A stretch of 64,000 nt of DNA. Origin: Cyanomargarita calcarea GSE-NOS-MK-12-04C (lineage in GTDB: Bacteria > Cyanobacteriota > Cyanobacteriia > Cyanobacteriales > Nostocaceae). Under the pieces are notes generated by a model. The model saw only the letters and a program-made list of their open reading frames with translations, had not been told where the DNA came from and made no database searches. Every line of letters starts with the position of its first letter. Position 1 is the first letter of the stretch. The DNA is taken from contig JAHHGZ010000018.1 of assembly GCA_019359595.1 (NCBI GenBank), forward strand, positions 62,001 through 126,000, in the 5' to 3' direction. The translations under genes and the position numbers were made by a program. This document shows positions 1 to 8,740 of this stretch, piece by piece.

Positions 1-1
1 T

Positions 2-103
2 GAAGCCCAATCAGGATTACCCCAGCACAAAAGTTACTGGGGAGGATGGGGTTTATCGAATTATACAAACAAAATATTATTCAATCTTAATATTAAAGGG
101 TAA
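2..103 (+). CDS. possible 3' end of a gene entering from the left
   Basis: One frame is open from base 2 to a TAA at 101-103 and reads like protein (it contains LPQHKSYWGGWGLSNYTNK). It would overlap the 3' end of the convergent sppA gene by about 27 bases. I do not recognise the product, and 33 codons are too few to prove coding. Confidence 0.25.
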   Translation, partial: EAQSGLPQHKSYWGGWGLSNYTNKILFNLNIKG

Positions 104-1906
104 GCGGGCGTAAATTCCTTGGGGGTCATTCATTTTTTGCAGGATTGCTAATTCATTTTGGAGTTTTTGCAATTCTTTAGTTAGGGGGTCGGCTGATTTA
201 ACCACTCCTTGCATACCTAAAACAGTTCGGGCTTCCTCAGCGGCTTTTCCAAACAAACGTTCTTCAAAGGTACCTTGTTTGGGATGTTCATCCAGTTCCC
301 AATCCTTGCCTAATTTTGCTTCCTTTGCGGCATAGGCGATCGCTGCATCCAAACCACCAATTTCATCAATTAAACCAATTTCTTTGGCTGTGACCCCAGA
401 CCAAACTCGTCCTTGGGCAATTTCACCGACTCTTTGCTGTGGTAGTTTGCGACCTTGGGCGACTTTGTTCAAAAATAAATTATAAATTCGGTTGACACTG
501 CGTTGGTAAATCGCCAATTCCTCGGGAGATTTGGGACGAGAAACTGTTTGGGCATCAGCATAGCGTCCGGTTTTGACTGAATCCCAGGTGATGCCGTTGT
601 CGTTACCGAGTTTTTGAGCGTTGAATAGCAACCCAAATACACCAATGGAACCAGTAATTGTATTTGGTTCGGCAAAAATCCGGTTGGAGTCGCTAGCTAT
701 CCAGTAACCACCAGAAGCTGCAACATCACCCATTGAGACTACAACTGGTTTGGTTTGACGGGTTAGCCGGACTTCTCGCTGCATCACTTCTGCTGCTGTC
801 GCACTACCACCGGGACTATTTATCCGTAGGACAACTGCCTTAATATCCTTATCTTGACGAATTTTGCTGAAAATTTTGGCAAAGCGATCGCCTCCAACTT
901 CGGCATCTGCACCTTGACCGTCAACAATATCTCCTTCGGCATAAACTACAGCAATTTGATTTTTGGAACTCCTTTCTAAACCAAATTGTTTGCCGGGGAC
1001 TTCTGCATAATTGTTCATGCTTATTTGACGAAATGATTTATCGTCTTTGTCGCTATCGGTTAAATCTTTGAGTTCCTTAACCACCTCATCTAAATAAGCT
1101 ACCTTATCGACTAGCTTGTTAGATTGGGCTTCATTCGCTTCCAGTAGAGATTGATTGTCAGCGATCGCCTGTAGTTGTTGCGGGGTAATTTTGCGACTTC
1201 CTCCCACGGTCTTGCGCCATTCTAACCAAGTATCGTCCAGGAGTTTCTGAGTTTGTTCCCGGTTCTCCGGACTGAGTTTGGGAAGGATAAACGGTTCTAC
1301 CGCTCCTTTGAATTTGCCCACTCGCACAACTTGAACGCCGATGCCATACTTCTGCAAAGCTCCCGCCAAGAACATCGGTTGCGAACTAAAACCGTTGACT
1401 TCCATCGCTCCTAGGGGATTAACCACAACGCTATTAGCAACAGAACTCAGGTAATAATTCTTTTCAGCCCAATCTGTGCTATAAGCGAAAATCTTTTTTC
1501 CAGAAGCACGGAACTTTTCCAATTCTTGACGCACTTCCTTGAGGGTGGCATAACCAGCAGTATTGGTTCCGGTGCGAGTTCCATCCAAATAGATACCAAC
1601 AATTCGCTTATCTAATCGTGCTTTTTCTATACTTTGCAGAACGTTGCGGAGTGCCATTCTGTTCTCCTCCACGCCTGATAGTGCTTTTTGAAAAACTTCA
1701 CCGGAACCTGGTTCCCCGTCGGTGATGTTCATCGATAAGTCAAAAACTAATACTGACTTGTTTTTCACCTCCGGACCACCATCTTTGGAACTAGCAGCCG
1801 CAAACAGCAGAAATAACAGTCCGGTCGTACCAATACCAAAGAAAATAAACAGTCCTAATAAGCTTCCAACTAAACTGGCAAAACTTTGTTTGAGAAAATT
1901 AGACAT
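77..1906 (-). CDS. sppA: signal peptide peptidase SppA (protease IV), 67K type
   Basis: This is a membrane-anchored serine protease that degrades cleaved signal peptides. Its 609 residues match the long, two-domain (E. coli-like) SppA form, which carries a duplicated ClpP-like fold. A hydrophobic anchor lies at about residues 10-38. The C-terminal half has the nucleophile motif VAASGGYWIAS with Ser398. The N-terminal half has VGKFKGAVEPF, where Lys200 matches the general-base lysine of the Ser/Lys dyad. The substrate-strand motif RINSPGGSA is at about 361. The start at ATG 1906 gives the anchor directly, and no clear Shine-Dalgarno precedes it. It is transcribed alone, away from the isomerase gene upstream. 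The family call is secure; which of the cyanobacterial SppA paralogues it represents is not. Confidence 0.93.
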   Translation of the reverse strand: MSNFLKQSFASLVGSLLGLFIFFGIGTTGLLFLLFAAASSKDGGPEVKNKSVLVFDLSMNITDGEPGSGEVFQKALSGVEENRMALRNVLQSIEKARLDKRIVGIYLDGTRTGTNTAGYATLKEVRQELEKFRASGKKIFAYSTDWAEKNYYLSSVANSVVVNPLGAMEVNGFSSQPMFLAGALQKYGIGVQVVRVGKFKGAVEPFILPKLSPENREQTQKLLDDTWLEWRKTVGGSRKITPQQLQAIADNQSLLEANEAQSNKLVDKVAYLDEVVKELKDLTDSDKDDKSFRQISMNNYAEVPGKQFGLERSSKNQIAVVYAEGDIVDGQGADAEVGGDRFAKIFSKIRQDKDIKAVVLRINSPGGSATAAEVMQREVRLTRQTKPVVVSMGDVAASGGYWIASDSNRIFAEPNTITGSIGVFGLLFNAQKLGNDNGITWDSVKTGRYADAQTVSRPKSPEELAIYQRSVNRIYNLFLNKVAQGRKLPQQRVGEIAQGRVWSGVTAKEIGLIDEIGGLDAAIAYAAKEAKLGKDWELDEHPKQGTFEERLFGKAAEEARTVLGMQGVVKSADPLTKELQKLQNELAILQKMNDPQGIYARLPFNIKIE

Positions 1907-2048
1907 TTTTTTTATTAGTTATTAGTCATTGGTCATTGATGACATAGACCTTCCCTCTCGGTAGGACAAATGACAAATGACTTCATATTTATAATTCCAC
2001 GTAACTCCCCACAAATAACACATAAACACGATCGAGCTAGTGCCACTT

Positions 2049-3167
2049 CTATTGTATTCGCTCCAAAGAACCTGAGTGCTGTAGTTCATACAAAGATGTA
2101 TTCCCTGTACAAAATAGGACTGTGATGATTTCGGCGATTAAAACCTCAGCCAAATCGTAAGCGGCAGTTTCTGATTCGGCGGCAGCTTGCAAAAAAGGCA
2201 TCGCCAAACCGGAAATATCTGCACCCAGGGCGATCGCTTTTGCCACATCCAATCCGTGACGCAAGCCACCTGATGCAATTAATGGTACATCCAACATCAA
2301 CTTGCGAATACTAGTAATACATTCAGCCGTTGGTAAACCCCAATCTGCAAACGTCCTTCCCAAACGGCGCTGCTGCGCATTGGACGCTCTTTCACTTTCC
2401 ACCTTTGCCCAAGATGTTCCACCCGCACCCGCCACATCAATCGCCGCAACTCCCGCTGCTATTAATTTCTCTGCCATTTTTCCCGAAATGCCATTCCCAA
2501 CTTCTTTGGCAATTACTGGTACAGGTAACTTACTGCACAAAATATTTATTTTGTCAAGCAAGCCTCGAAAATTAATATCACCTCTAGGTTGAATGCATTC
2601 TTGCAGTGGGTTGAGATGCAAAATTAAGGCATCGGCTTCTAGGATATCAATAATTTGCTGACATTCATCTAACCCGTAATCGCAGTTAAGTTGAACAGCA
2701 CCCAAATTGGCGAATAACAGCACATCAGGTGCATATTTTCGGATTGCAAAGGTTTCGGCTAACTGAGGTTTTTCCACCGCGACTCTTTGAGAACCAACAC
2801 CCATCGCAATTTTATAATGTTGTGCGACTTGTGCAAGGCGTTGGTTGATGATGCGAGCTTGTTCGGTTCCACCAGTCATGGAAGAGATCAGAAGCGGTGC
2901 CTTGAGGTGTTTTCCGAGCAAAGAGGTACTGATGTCAATATCAGAGCGATCGCATTCTGGTAAGCAACAGTGTGTGAAGCGATAGCGTTCGAGTCCATTA
3001 GTGGTTTGGTGGAATTGAACATCTTCTTCCAGACAGATGCGGATATGCTCGGCTTTCCGTGACTGGGTTGTAGCTGGTTGGTTGATGGGGAGGTTCACGA
3101 ATTTGGGGAGTTGGGAGTTAACTTCTAGTTTAAGAATTATTTTTATACTAAAGGTAAGGATGCCCAT
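2049..3167 (-). CDS. fni: type 2 isopentenyl-diphosphate delta-isomerase (FMN-dependent)
   Basis: The enzyme interconverts isopentenyl and dimethylallyl diphosphate, feeding carotenoid, phytol and quinone synthesis from the MEP pathway. It is a TIM-barrel flavoprotein using FMN, NAD(P)H and Mg2+. Visible family motifs are [16 protein letters not shown] near the N-terminus, [55 protein letters not shown] and [20 protein letters not shown]. At 372 residues it is slightly long: the first 23 or so residues are atypical and partly encoded by an AACTCCCAACTCCCC-like intergenic repeat. Translation could instead start at the GTG at 3098 ([12 protein letters not shown]), although the ATG at 3167 has a GTGGA-like sequence upstream. 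The gene is monocistronic. Confidence 0.93.
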   Translation of the reverse strand: MGILTFSIKIILKLEVNSQLPKFVNLPINQPATTQSRKAEHIRICLEEDVQFHQTTNGLERYRFTHCCLPECDRSDIDISTSLLGKHLKAPLLISSMTGGTEQARIINQRLAQVAQHYKIAMGVGSQRVAVEKPQLAETFAIRKYAPDVLLFANLGAVQLNCDYGLDECQQIIDILEADALILHLNPLQECIQPRGDINFRGLLDKINILCSKLPVPVIAKEVGNGISGKMAEKLIAAGVAAIDVAGAGGTSWAKVESERASNAQQRRLGRTFADWGLPTAECITSIRKLMLDVPLIASGGLRHGLDVAKAIALGADISGLAMPFLQAAAESETAAYDLAEVLIAEIITVLFCTGNTSLYELQHSGSLERIQ

Positions 3168-3300
3168 TCCACAAGAATGCTAGAATTTCTATTATGCAAT
3201 TTCAAGCTTATAAGGCTATTAACCGACAACTACAAAAATTGCTTTTAGTTCTTCAAGTCTTTTTCATCTGCGTCAATCTGCGGTTAATTATTTATTTTTC

Positions 3301-3354
3301 GGCTCTGTTGCAAGAACTCTATTGATTTGATTATCGATTTTAATCTTGCAACAG
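3301..3354. repeat. IS6-like terminal repeat, inverted copies
   Basis: GGCTCTGTTGCAAGAACTCT at 3301-3320 faces CTTGCAACAGAG at 3343-3354, giving a 12-base inverted repeat with a 28-base spacer. The right arm is inside the last codons of the TPR gene. The same 20-mer recurs at 7168, 7268 and, inverted, at 18020. It resembles IS6-family (IS26/IS431-like) terminal inverted repeats; that link is inference. It could also work as a terminator hairpin. Upstream (3264-3297) is the common CATCTGCG...CGGTTAATTA intergenic repeat. Confidence 0.6.
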
Positions 3355-4965
3355 AGACTGAAAGCGCGCATCATCACAAATATTATCAAAATCTGAGTCT
3401 GTTTTTACCATTTCTCGGTATTCTGACGGGTTAAGATTAATTGCTTGTTGTAAAGATTCAATTACTAAATCTACATTTTCTTGCAAGGCATAACAACAAG
3501 CTTTACTGTACCAAGCTTCATGTTCATCAGGTTTGATTTCGATAGTTTGGTCGTAACAAGCGATCGCTTCTTCATACCGTCCTAAATCGTAGAACACAAC
3601 GCCTTTACTGTAACAGGCTTGGTGGTAGTTAGGCTTAATTCCTACAGCTTTGTCGTAGCTAATAATGGCATCTTCATTTTTTCCTAAATCAGCAAGTGCA
3701 TTACCTCGGTAGTACCAAGATTCATAATCGTTCGCTTTGAGTTTTATGGCTATATCGTAGCTGTTAATTACTTCTTCGTATTTTTCTAAATTATATAGAC
3801 TAGCTGCTAAACTTTTCCATAGTTCATTATTTTTTTGGTTTAATTTTATCGCTTGAGTGTAGCTTTTAACTGCATCTTCATAGCGTTCTAAATAATGCAA
3901 GCTATCTCCGAGATTTTTCCAAGATTCCTCATCATTTGGTTGTAGCTCTACAGCTTGATGGTAGTCAGCGATCGCTTCTTTGTAGCGACCGAGACAATAC
4001 ATAGCCATCCCTCGATTTTTCCAAGCGCTATGGTAGTCTTTTTTTATTTTTAAGGCTTGGCTATAATCAGCGATCGCTTCATAATACCGTCCCGAACAAT
4101 GGAGTGAAACCCCCCGGTCGTTCCAAACTTCATAAGAGCTTGGTTTAATATTTATAGCTTGGCTGTAATCAGTAATTGCCTCATTGTACCGCTGCAATAG
4201 GTGTAATCCAATACCTCTTAAATGGAAATTAAGGTGGTCATCAGGTTGAATTTCTATTGCTCGGCTGTAACTTTCAATTGCTTCTTCAAATCTTTTTGAT
4301 TCTAATAGTACATAACCTCTATAAGACCAAATTTCACAGTCATCAGATTCAATTTCTATTGCTCTATCATAGCTTTTGATTGCTTCTTCAACTCTTCCTA
4401 GCTGTAGCAGCGCATAGCCCCGGTAAAACCAAGCCGTATAGTCGTCAGATTTGATTTCTATAGCTTTATCGTAGCTGACAACTTCCTGCTCCAATTGTCC
4501 TAAATAATGCAGCGATTTTGCCCGGTAGTACCAAGCTACATAATAGTCAGGTTTTATTTCTATTGCTCTGTCATAGCTTTTAATTGCTTCTTCATATCGA
4601 TTTAGCTCGTACAAGATATCTGCTTGATAATACCAGGCTTCGTAGTAGTCAGACTTGATTCTTATCGCTGTGTCGTAGCTTCTTAGTGCTTCTTCATACT
4701 GATTCAAATATCTTAATAAATCACCTCGTTTATACCAAAGTTCGTGATTGTCAAATTGAATTTCTATTGCTCTGTCATAATTTTGGACTGCATCTGCCAA
4801 ACGTCCTATATAATATAGTGCAGTTGCCTGGTGACACCAAGCTTCGCAAAAGTCTGGTTTAATTTCCAACGCTTTTTGAAAACTAGCGATCGCATCTGCA
4901 CAGAGTCCTAAATCTAACTGTTCTTTTCCTAAGTTGTACCAAAATTCGTAATCGTTGAGTGGCAT
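3340..4965 (-). CDS. tetratricopeptide repeat protein
   Basis: The protein is almost entirely TPR units of 34 residues, about 15 in a row, with the recurring pattern WYYRGNAL..LGRYEEAI.SYDKAIEIKPD. The last ~30 residues (ENVDLVIESLQQAINLNPSEY...) form a typical TPR cap. There is no signal peptide or membrane segment, so it is probably a soluble scaffold; partners cannot be read from sequence. The ORF opens at a TTG at 4977, but ATG 4965 (MPLNDYEFWYN) begins right at the first TPR helix and is the more likely start. The terminal codons overlap the IS6-like repeat at 3343-3354. No neighbour appears to be in the same transcript. Confidence 0.85.
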   Translation of the reverse strand: MPLNDYEFWYNLGKEQLDLGLCADAIASFQKALEIKPDFCEAWCHQATALYYIGRLADAVQNYDRAIEIQFDNHELWYKRGDLLRYLNQYEEALRSYDTAIRIKSDYYEAWYYQADILYELNRYEEAIKSYDRAIEIKPDYYVAWYYRAKSLHYLGQLEQEVVSYDKAIEIKSDDYTAWFYRGYALLQLGRVEEAIKSYDRAIEIESDDCEIWSYRGYVLLESKRFEEAIESYSRAIEIQPDDHLNFHLRGIGLHLLQRYNEAITDYSQAINIKPSSYEVWNDRGVSLHCSGRYYEAIADYSQALKIKKDYHSAWKNRGMAMYCLGRYKEAIADYHQAVELQPNDEESWKNLGDSLHYLERYEDAVKSYTQAIKLNQKNNELWKSLAASLYNLEKYEEVINSYDIAIKLKANDYESWYYRGNALADLGKNEDAIISYDKAVGIKPNYHQACYSKGVVFYDLGRYEEAIACYDQTIEIKPDEHEAWYSKACCYALQENVDLVIESLQQAINLNPSEYREMVKTDSDFDNICDDARFQSLLQD

Positions 4966-5539
4966 ATTAACTCGCAATACTAAAAAAAATTATTTATCCT
5001 CAAACCATATCAGGTGTGTTGAGGCCGAAAAAACATTAAGTTAAATTAGTAGGGTGTCGGCAGGCACGATCTTAGTAATTTATACTTATCATCAGTCTAT
5101 TTTAGAGAACTCATTACTGCCAAGGGTAAATCTGCATACAAAGTTGGATTATCAAAAGTTTTTTTTCAAAAAGGTGATTATCGAACTTTTTGTAGCCTGT
5201 GGTACTTTTTTCACAATTAGACGGAACATATATTAGATTTACTTATAGGTGGCTGGCTGATAAAATGTTGACATCAACCTGATGGAGGTAAATTCCTTCA
5301 ACCACTTACTTCATATAACGACCGTACTATTTGATTGCTTTATCGGCGATCGCCTGTACTTGCTCTTATTCCTGCGTAACTAATTGTTGTCGAACTGACA
5401 AGTCAGCGCTTGCGCTATCGCATTTTGTAAAAACTTTTTACTGAAACTGACAGAATTATGCAAGCGCAATTTTCCGAAATCGCTTATTTTGGAGCGGTAT
5501 AAGTAAAGATATCCTCCAAATGAACCTTTTTGAAAGTTC
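4966..5539. other. intergenic region between TPR gene and hen1
   Basis: No convincing gene is present; the two short ORFs here (5054-5236 plus, 5380-5562 minus) have no recognisable composition or motif. A HIP1 site sits near 5346. ATGAAC at 5520-5525 and GTTCAT at 5536-5541 form a small inverted repeat whose right arm contains the hen1 start codon. The region must hold the promoters of both divergent genes, but no clear -35/-10 pair was identified. Confidence 0.4.
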
Positions 5540-7015
5540 ATGCTATTAACGATTACAACCACACATAATCCAGGAACAGACCTGGGTTACTTGCTACACA
5601 AGCATCCTGACCGCTGCCAGTCCTTTCCTCTAACATTTGGGACTGCACACGTTTTTTACCCAGAAGCGAGTCAGCAGCAATGTACTGTAGCGCTGCTATT
5701 GGATATCGACCCCGTGAAATTGGTGCGGGGACGCGGTGCTAGTATGGAACAATATGTAAGCGATCGCCCTTATGTTGCTTCGTCATTTCTGAGCGTCGCT
5801 TTATCCCAAGTATTTGGTACAGCGATGGCGGGTCGTTGTAAAGACAAACCCGAACTAGCGCAAACGGCAATACCCCTATTAGTAAAATTATCTGTATTAC
5901 CCTGTCGCGGAAAAGAAGGCTTGCTGCGGGATTTATTTGAACCATTGGGCTACACCGTCACAGCCCAACCCCACCCTTTGGATGAGAATTTTCCAGACTG
6001 GGGTGAAAGTAAATATTACACAGTTGAGCTACAGCACACCCTGCGTTTAGAGGAATTACTTAGCCATCTCTACGTACTCATACCAGTATTAGATGATGAT
6101 AAACACTACTGGGTAGGTGCAGACGAAATCGAAAAACTGTTGCGTCACGGACAAGGCTGGTTAACTGGACATCCAGCGAAAGAAGAAATTACCAGACGTT
6201 ACCTGAAACGGCAACACCGCTTAACTCGTGAAGCTTTAGCACAACTTGCAGAAGAAGACGAACCCGACCCCGATGGTGCGGAAGAAACCCACGCAGAGGA
6301 AGAAGCCGCAGTCGAAAAGCCAATTAGCTTGAACCAGCAGCGGTTGAATACGGTAATTGCCACACTGAAAGAAAAAGGGGCAAAAAAAGTCATAGATTTA
6401 GGCTGCGGTCAAGGTAATTTATTAAAAAACCTCTTGAAAGACAGCTTTTTTGAACAAGTGACAGGTGTTGATGTTTCCTATCGAGCCTTAGAGGTGGCGC
6501 AAGAAAGATTAGACCGTTTGCGCTTACCCCGCAACCAATGGGAACGCTTGCAACTGCTGCAAAGTGGTCTCACTTACCAAGATAAACGTTTCACAGGATA
6601 TCATGCGGCAACGGTAATTGAGGTGATAGAGCATCTCGACTTGCCCCGGTTGGGAGCATTTGAGCGGGTATTGTTTGAGTTTAGCAGACCAAATACAGTG
6701 ATTTTGACTACGCCAAATATAGAGTACAACATCAAATTTGAGAACCTCCCTGCCGGAAAATTGCGGCATAAAGACCACCGTTTTGAGTGGACTCGTGAAG
6801 AGTTTCAAAATTGGGGGAATCGAGTTGCAGAAAACTTCGGTTATAAAGTGGAATTTCAGCCAATAGGACAGGAAGATTTAGAAGTGGGTTCCCCAACACA
6901 GATGGGAGTATTTACAAATGAAGGAAGAAGTAAGGACCGAAGTTGGAAGAAGGAATGCCTAATAAAAAATGACCGTTCTGAGTTTAGAGCTTCAGTAAAA
7001 AAAGATATTTTTTGA
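5540..7015 (+). CDS. hen1: 3' terminal RNA ribose 2'-O-methyltransferase Hen1
   Basis: Bacterial Hen1 methylates the 2'-OH at the 3' end of cleaved RNA before Pnkp seals it, so the repaired site resists re-cleavage. The N-terminal half (about 1-230) is the bacterial domain that contacts and activates the Pnkp ligase; it begins with the family-typical MLLTITTTHNPGTDLGYLLHKHP. An acidic linker follows (about 235-260). The C-terminal methyltransferase has the SAM motif VIDLGCGQGNLL and the metal-binding EVIEH at about 361-365 plus a later His in LRHKDHRFEWTR. The family usually ends soon after PTQMGVFT; here about 35 extra residues are encoded by a dispersed repeat (6911-7009) also found at the end of the NYN gene. 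Kinase, thg1 and pnkp genes follow on the same strand. Confidence 0.95.
   Translation: MLLTITTTHNPGTDLGYLLHKHPDRCQSFPLTFGTAHVFYPEASQQQCTVALLLDIDPVKLVRGRGASMEQYVSDRPYVASSFLSVALSQVFGTAMAGRCKDKPELAQTAIPLLVKLSVLPCRGKEGLLRDLFEPLGYTVTAQPHPLDENFPDWGESKYYTVELQHTLRLEELLSHLYVLIPVLDDDKHYWVGADEIEKLLRHGQGWLTGHPAKEEITRRYLKRQHRLTREALAQLAEEDEPDPDGAEETHAEEEAAVEKPISLNQQRLNTVIATLKEKGAKKVIDLGCGQGNLLKNLLKDSFFEQVTGVDVSYRALEVAQERLDRLRLPRNQWERLQLLQSGLTYQDKRFTGYHAATVIEVIEHLDLPRLGAFERVLFEFSRPNTVILTTPNIEYNIKFENLPAGKLRHKDHRFEWTREEFQNWGNRVAENFGYKVEFQPIGQEDLEVGSPTQMGVFTNEGRSKDRSWKKECLIKNDRSEFRASVKKDIF
6911..7009 (+). repeat. dispersed ~95-bp repeat forming the hen1 3' end (copy 1)
   Basis: From TTTACAAATGAAGGAAGAAG through CGTTCTGAGTTTAGAGCTTC to the A-rich end, this stretch matches 43612-43709 on the minus strand almost base for base, with a few substitutions and indels in the GAAGGAA-type core. 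Both copies supply the C-terminal codons of otherwise unrelated genes. Confidence 0.85.
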
Positions 7016-7110
7016 GCTTGCGTAGCACGTTAGCGTAGTTTTCCCGTAGGGTAGTGCTAAAAAACAGCCTCCTTTTTTCAATCTCACCTTTGTAAAGTTA
7101 ACTTATAAAC

Positions 7111-7290
7111 GTTAGACATATTCATCTGCGTTCATCTGCGTGCATCTGCGGTTAATTAATTATTTTTTGGCTCTGTTGCAAGAATTCTGTCATATTTTCT
7201 TGTCTGACATTAGACAATATTCATCTGCGTTCATCTGCGTACATCAGCGGTTAATTAATTATTTTTTGGCTCTGTTGCAAGAACTCTGTC
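7111..7290 (+). repeat. two direct copies of a ~77-bp intergenic repeat
   Basis: Copy 1 (7111-7187) and copy 2 (7210-7290) share TTAGACA-ATATTCATCTGCG, two or three CATCTGCG units, GGTTAATTAATTATTTTTTG and the IS6-like end GGCTCTGTTGCAAGAA. Together with a palindromic GCGTAG/CCCGTAGGGTAG patch at 7019-7052 they fill the hen1-kinase gap. A third related copy lies at 3264-3320. Confidence 0.8.
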
Positions 7291-7338
7291 GTTTATACTT
7301 TGTTCTCTCACGCATTAGAATCATAAAATAATAAGTTT

Positions 7339-7368
7339 ACCTCTACGTCCTCTGCGTCTACGTTAAAA
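7339..7368 (+). repeat. CTACGTCCTCTGCGTCTACG intergenic repeat
   Basis: This is a common cyanobacterial non-coding repeat of the CCTCTGCGTC...GTTAAAA type, directly before the kinase start. Relatives in this window are at 38613-38651 and 54221-54253. Confidence 0.6.
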
Positions 7369-7369
7369 A

Positions 7370-7819
7370 ATGGAAGCAATAATATTCATTGGAATACAGG
7401 GTGCAGGAAAATCCACCTTTTACCAAGAAAACTTTCTCAATACCCACATCGGCATCAACTTAGATATGCTCAAAACCCGACACCGAGAGCAAATTCTCCT
7501 CCGGGCCTGTTTGGAAGCAAAGCAACCATTTGTTGTGGATAATACTAACCCAACATTAGAACAAAGAAGCCGCTATGTTATACCAGCAAAAGAAAATAAT
7601 TTTCGAGTTATAGCTTACTACTTCCAAGCAGATTTAGAAGAATGTAAGCAACGAAACAATCAGCGAGCGTCTAAAAAAAATGTTCCCTTAATAGGAATTT
7701 TATCAACTTATAAAAAACTAGTTTTACCAACTTTTGAAGAAGGATTTGACGTAATCTATTCTGTAAAAACTGAATTAAACTACTCATTTATTGTTCAGGA
7801 ATGGAAACATGAATTTTGA
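7370..7819 (+). CDS. small PNK-like P-loop kinase
   Basis: This 149-residue P-loop protein has Walker A IQGAGKSTFY at about 8-17 and the kinase-family motif VVDNTNPTLEQRSRY at about 55-69. That motif parallels VIDATNVQPEDRKKYL in the kinase domain of the neighbouring Pnkp, so both belong to the polynucleotide-kinase/zeta-toxin-like group. Its stop overlaps the thg1 start by 11 bases (ATG at 7809 inside the last codons), which implies translational coupling. By context it may phosphorylate a 5' RNA end or activate a nucleotide for the Thg1-like enzyme; this is inference. It has no membrane or secretion signal. It could also act on another small phosphate acceptor. Confidence 0.8.
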   Translation: MEAIIFIGIQGAGKSTFYQENFLNTHIGINLDMLKTRHREQILLRACLEAKQPFVVDNTNPTLEQRSRYVIPAKENNFRVIAYYFQADLEECKQRNNQRASKKNVPLIGILSTYKKLVLPTFEEGFDVIYSVKTELNYSFIVQEWKHEF

Positions 7820-8576
7820 CGAATTCGATACTAAAATGCGGGTTTTTGAGACAGCACATGATTATTGTGTGCTACCTGGACTGTATATAGTAGCCAGATT
7901 GGATGGACGTAGTTTTACCCGTCTTACTAAAGAAATACATAAATTTGAGGCTCCCTTTGACGAACGTTTTCGAGATATGATGCTGTCAACAGTTGAGCAT
8001 TTAATGAATTGCGGATTAGATATCATTTACGGTTATACCCAAAGCGATGAAATATCTTTATTATTCGCTTTAGAAGAAAACAGCTTTGGTCGCAAAACTA
8101 GAAAAGTTAATTCTGTTTTAGCGGGTGAAGCTAGCGCTAAATTTACTTTACTTCTGGGTGACATGGCTTGTTTTGATAGTCGGATATCTCAACTTCCGAA
8201 TGTCACAGAAGTCGTGAATTACTTCCGTTGGCGAAATCAAGATGCTCATAGAAATTCTCTCAACGCTCATTGTTATTGGTGCTTGCGGAGGGATGGTAAA
8301 AATGCAACTCAAGCAACAAGTTTAATGAAAGGATTATCTGTTGCTGATAAAAATGAGTTGTTATTTCAGCAGGGGATTAATTTTAATGATTTACCTAATT
8401 GGCAAAAACGTGGAGTTGGTTTGTATTGGGAAGAATATGAAAAAATGGGATATAACCCCAAAATAAATGAAAACGTCTCTACACAACGGCGACGTATTCG
8501 GCGAGATTTTGATTTACCAATGAAGGATGAATACAGTCAGTTTATGAAAGAACTTCTTAACAGATATAGCAGTTAA
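7809..8576 (+). CDS. thg1: tRNA(His) guanylyltransferase / Thg1-like 3'-5' polymerase
   Basis: Thg1-family enzymes add nucleotides to RNA 5' ends in the reverse (3'-5') direction. Eukaryotic Thg1 adds G-1 to tRNA-His, while bacterial and archaeal Thg1-like proteins repair truncated tRNA 5' ends by templated addition. The metal-binding motif ARLDGRSF (about 26-33) and the second carboxylate cluster YTQSDEISLLF are intact, as is HCYWCLRRDG downstream. The 255-residue length from ATG 7809 is typical; an upstream in-frame start at 7791 would only add six residues. It overlaps the preceding kinase gene by 11 bases and lies 164 bases before pnkp, which places it in an RNA-repair cassette. Repair of 5'-truncated tRNA fits better than G-1 addition, since bacterial tRNA-His normally encodes G-1. 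Confidence 0.92.
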   Translation: MNFDEFDTKMRVFETAHDYCVLPGLYIVARLDGRSFTRLTKEIHKFEAPFDERFRDMMLSTVEHLMNCGLDIIYGYTQSDEISLLFALEENSFGRKTRKVNSVLAGEASAKFTLLLGDMACFDSRISQLPNVTEVVNYFRWRNQDAHRNSLNAHCYWCLRRDGKNATQATSLMKGLSVADKNELLFQQGINFNDLPNWQKRGVGLYWEEYEKMGYNPKINENVSTQRRRIRRDFDLPMKDEYSQFMKELLNRYSS

Positions 8577-8740
8577 ATCCCCGACTTGGCAAAAGTTGTT
8601 GCGGATCTGAAAACCAGGTTATTCGCAGATGGACTATTCAAAAAATATAACTGCCATTAGGAGATTCTTTCAAAATCGCAAGAATATGCCCTAAATCCCC
8701 GTGTTGGTTATCTTCTATAAAATTGTACAGATAAAAGAAA

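Noticed and set aside
5054-5236. 60-codon ORF after the TPR gene
   Set aside because: No ribosome-binding site, motif or family-like composition, and it lies in AT-rich intergenic DNA.
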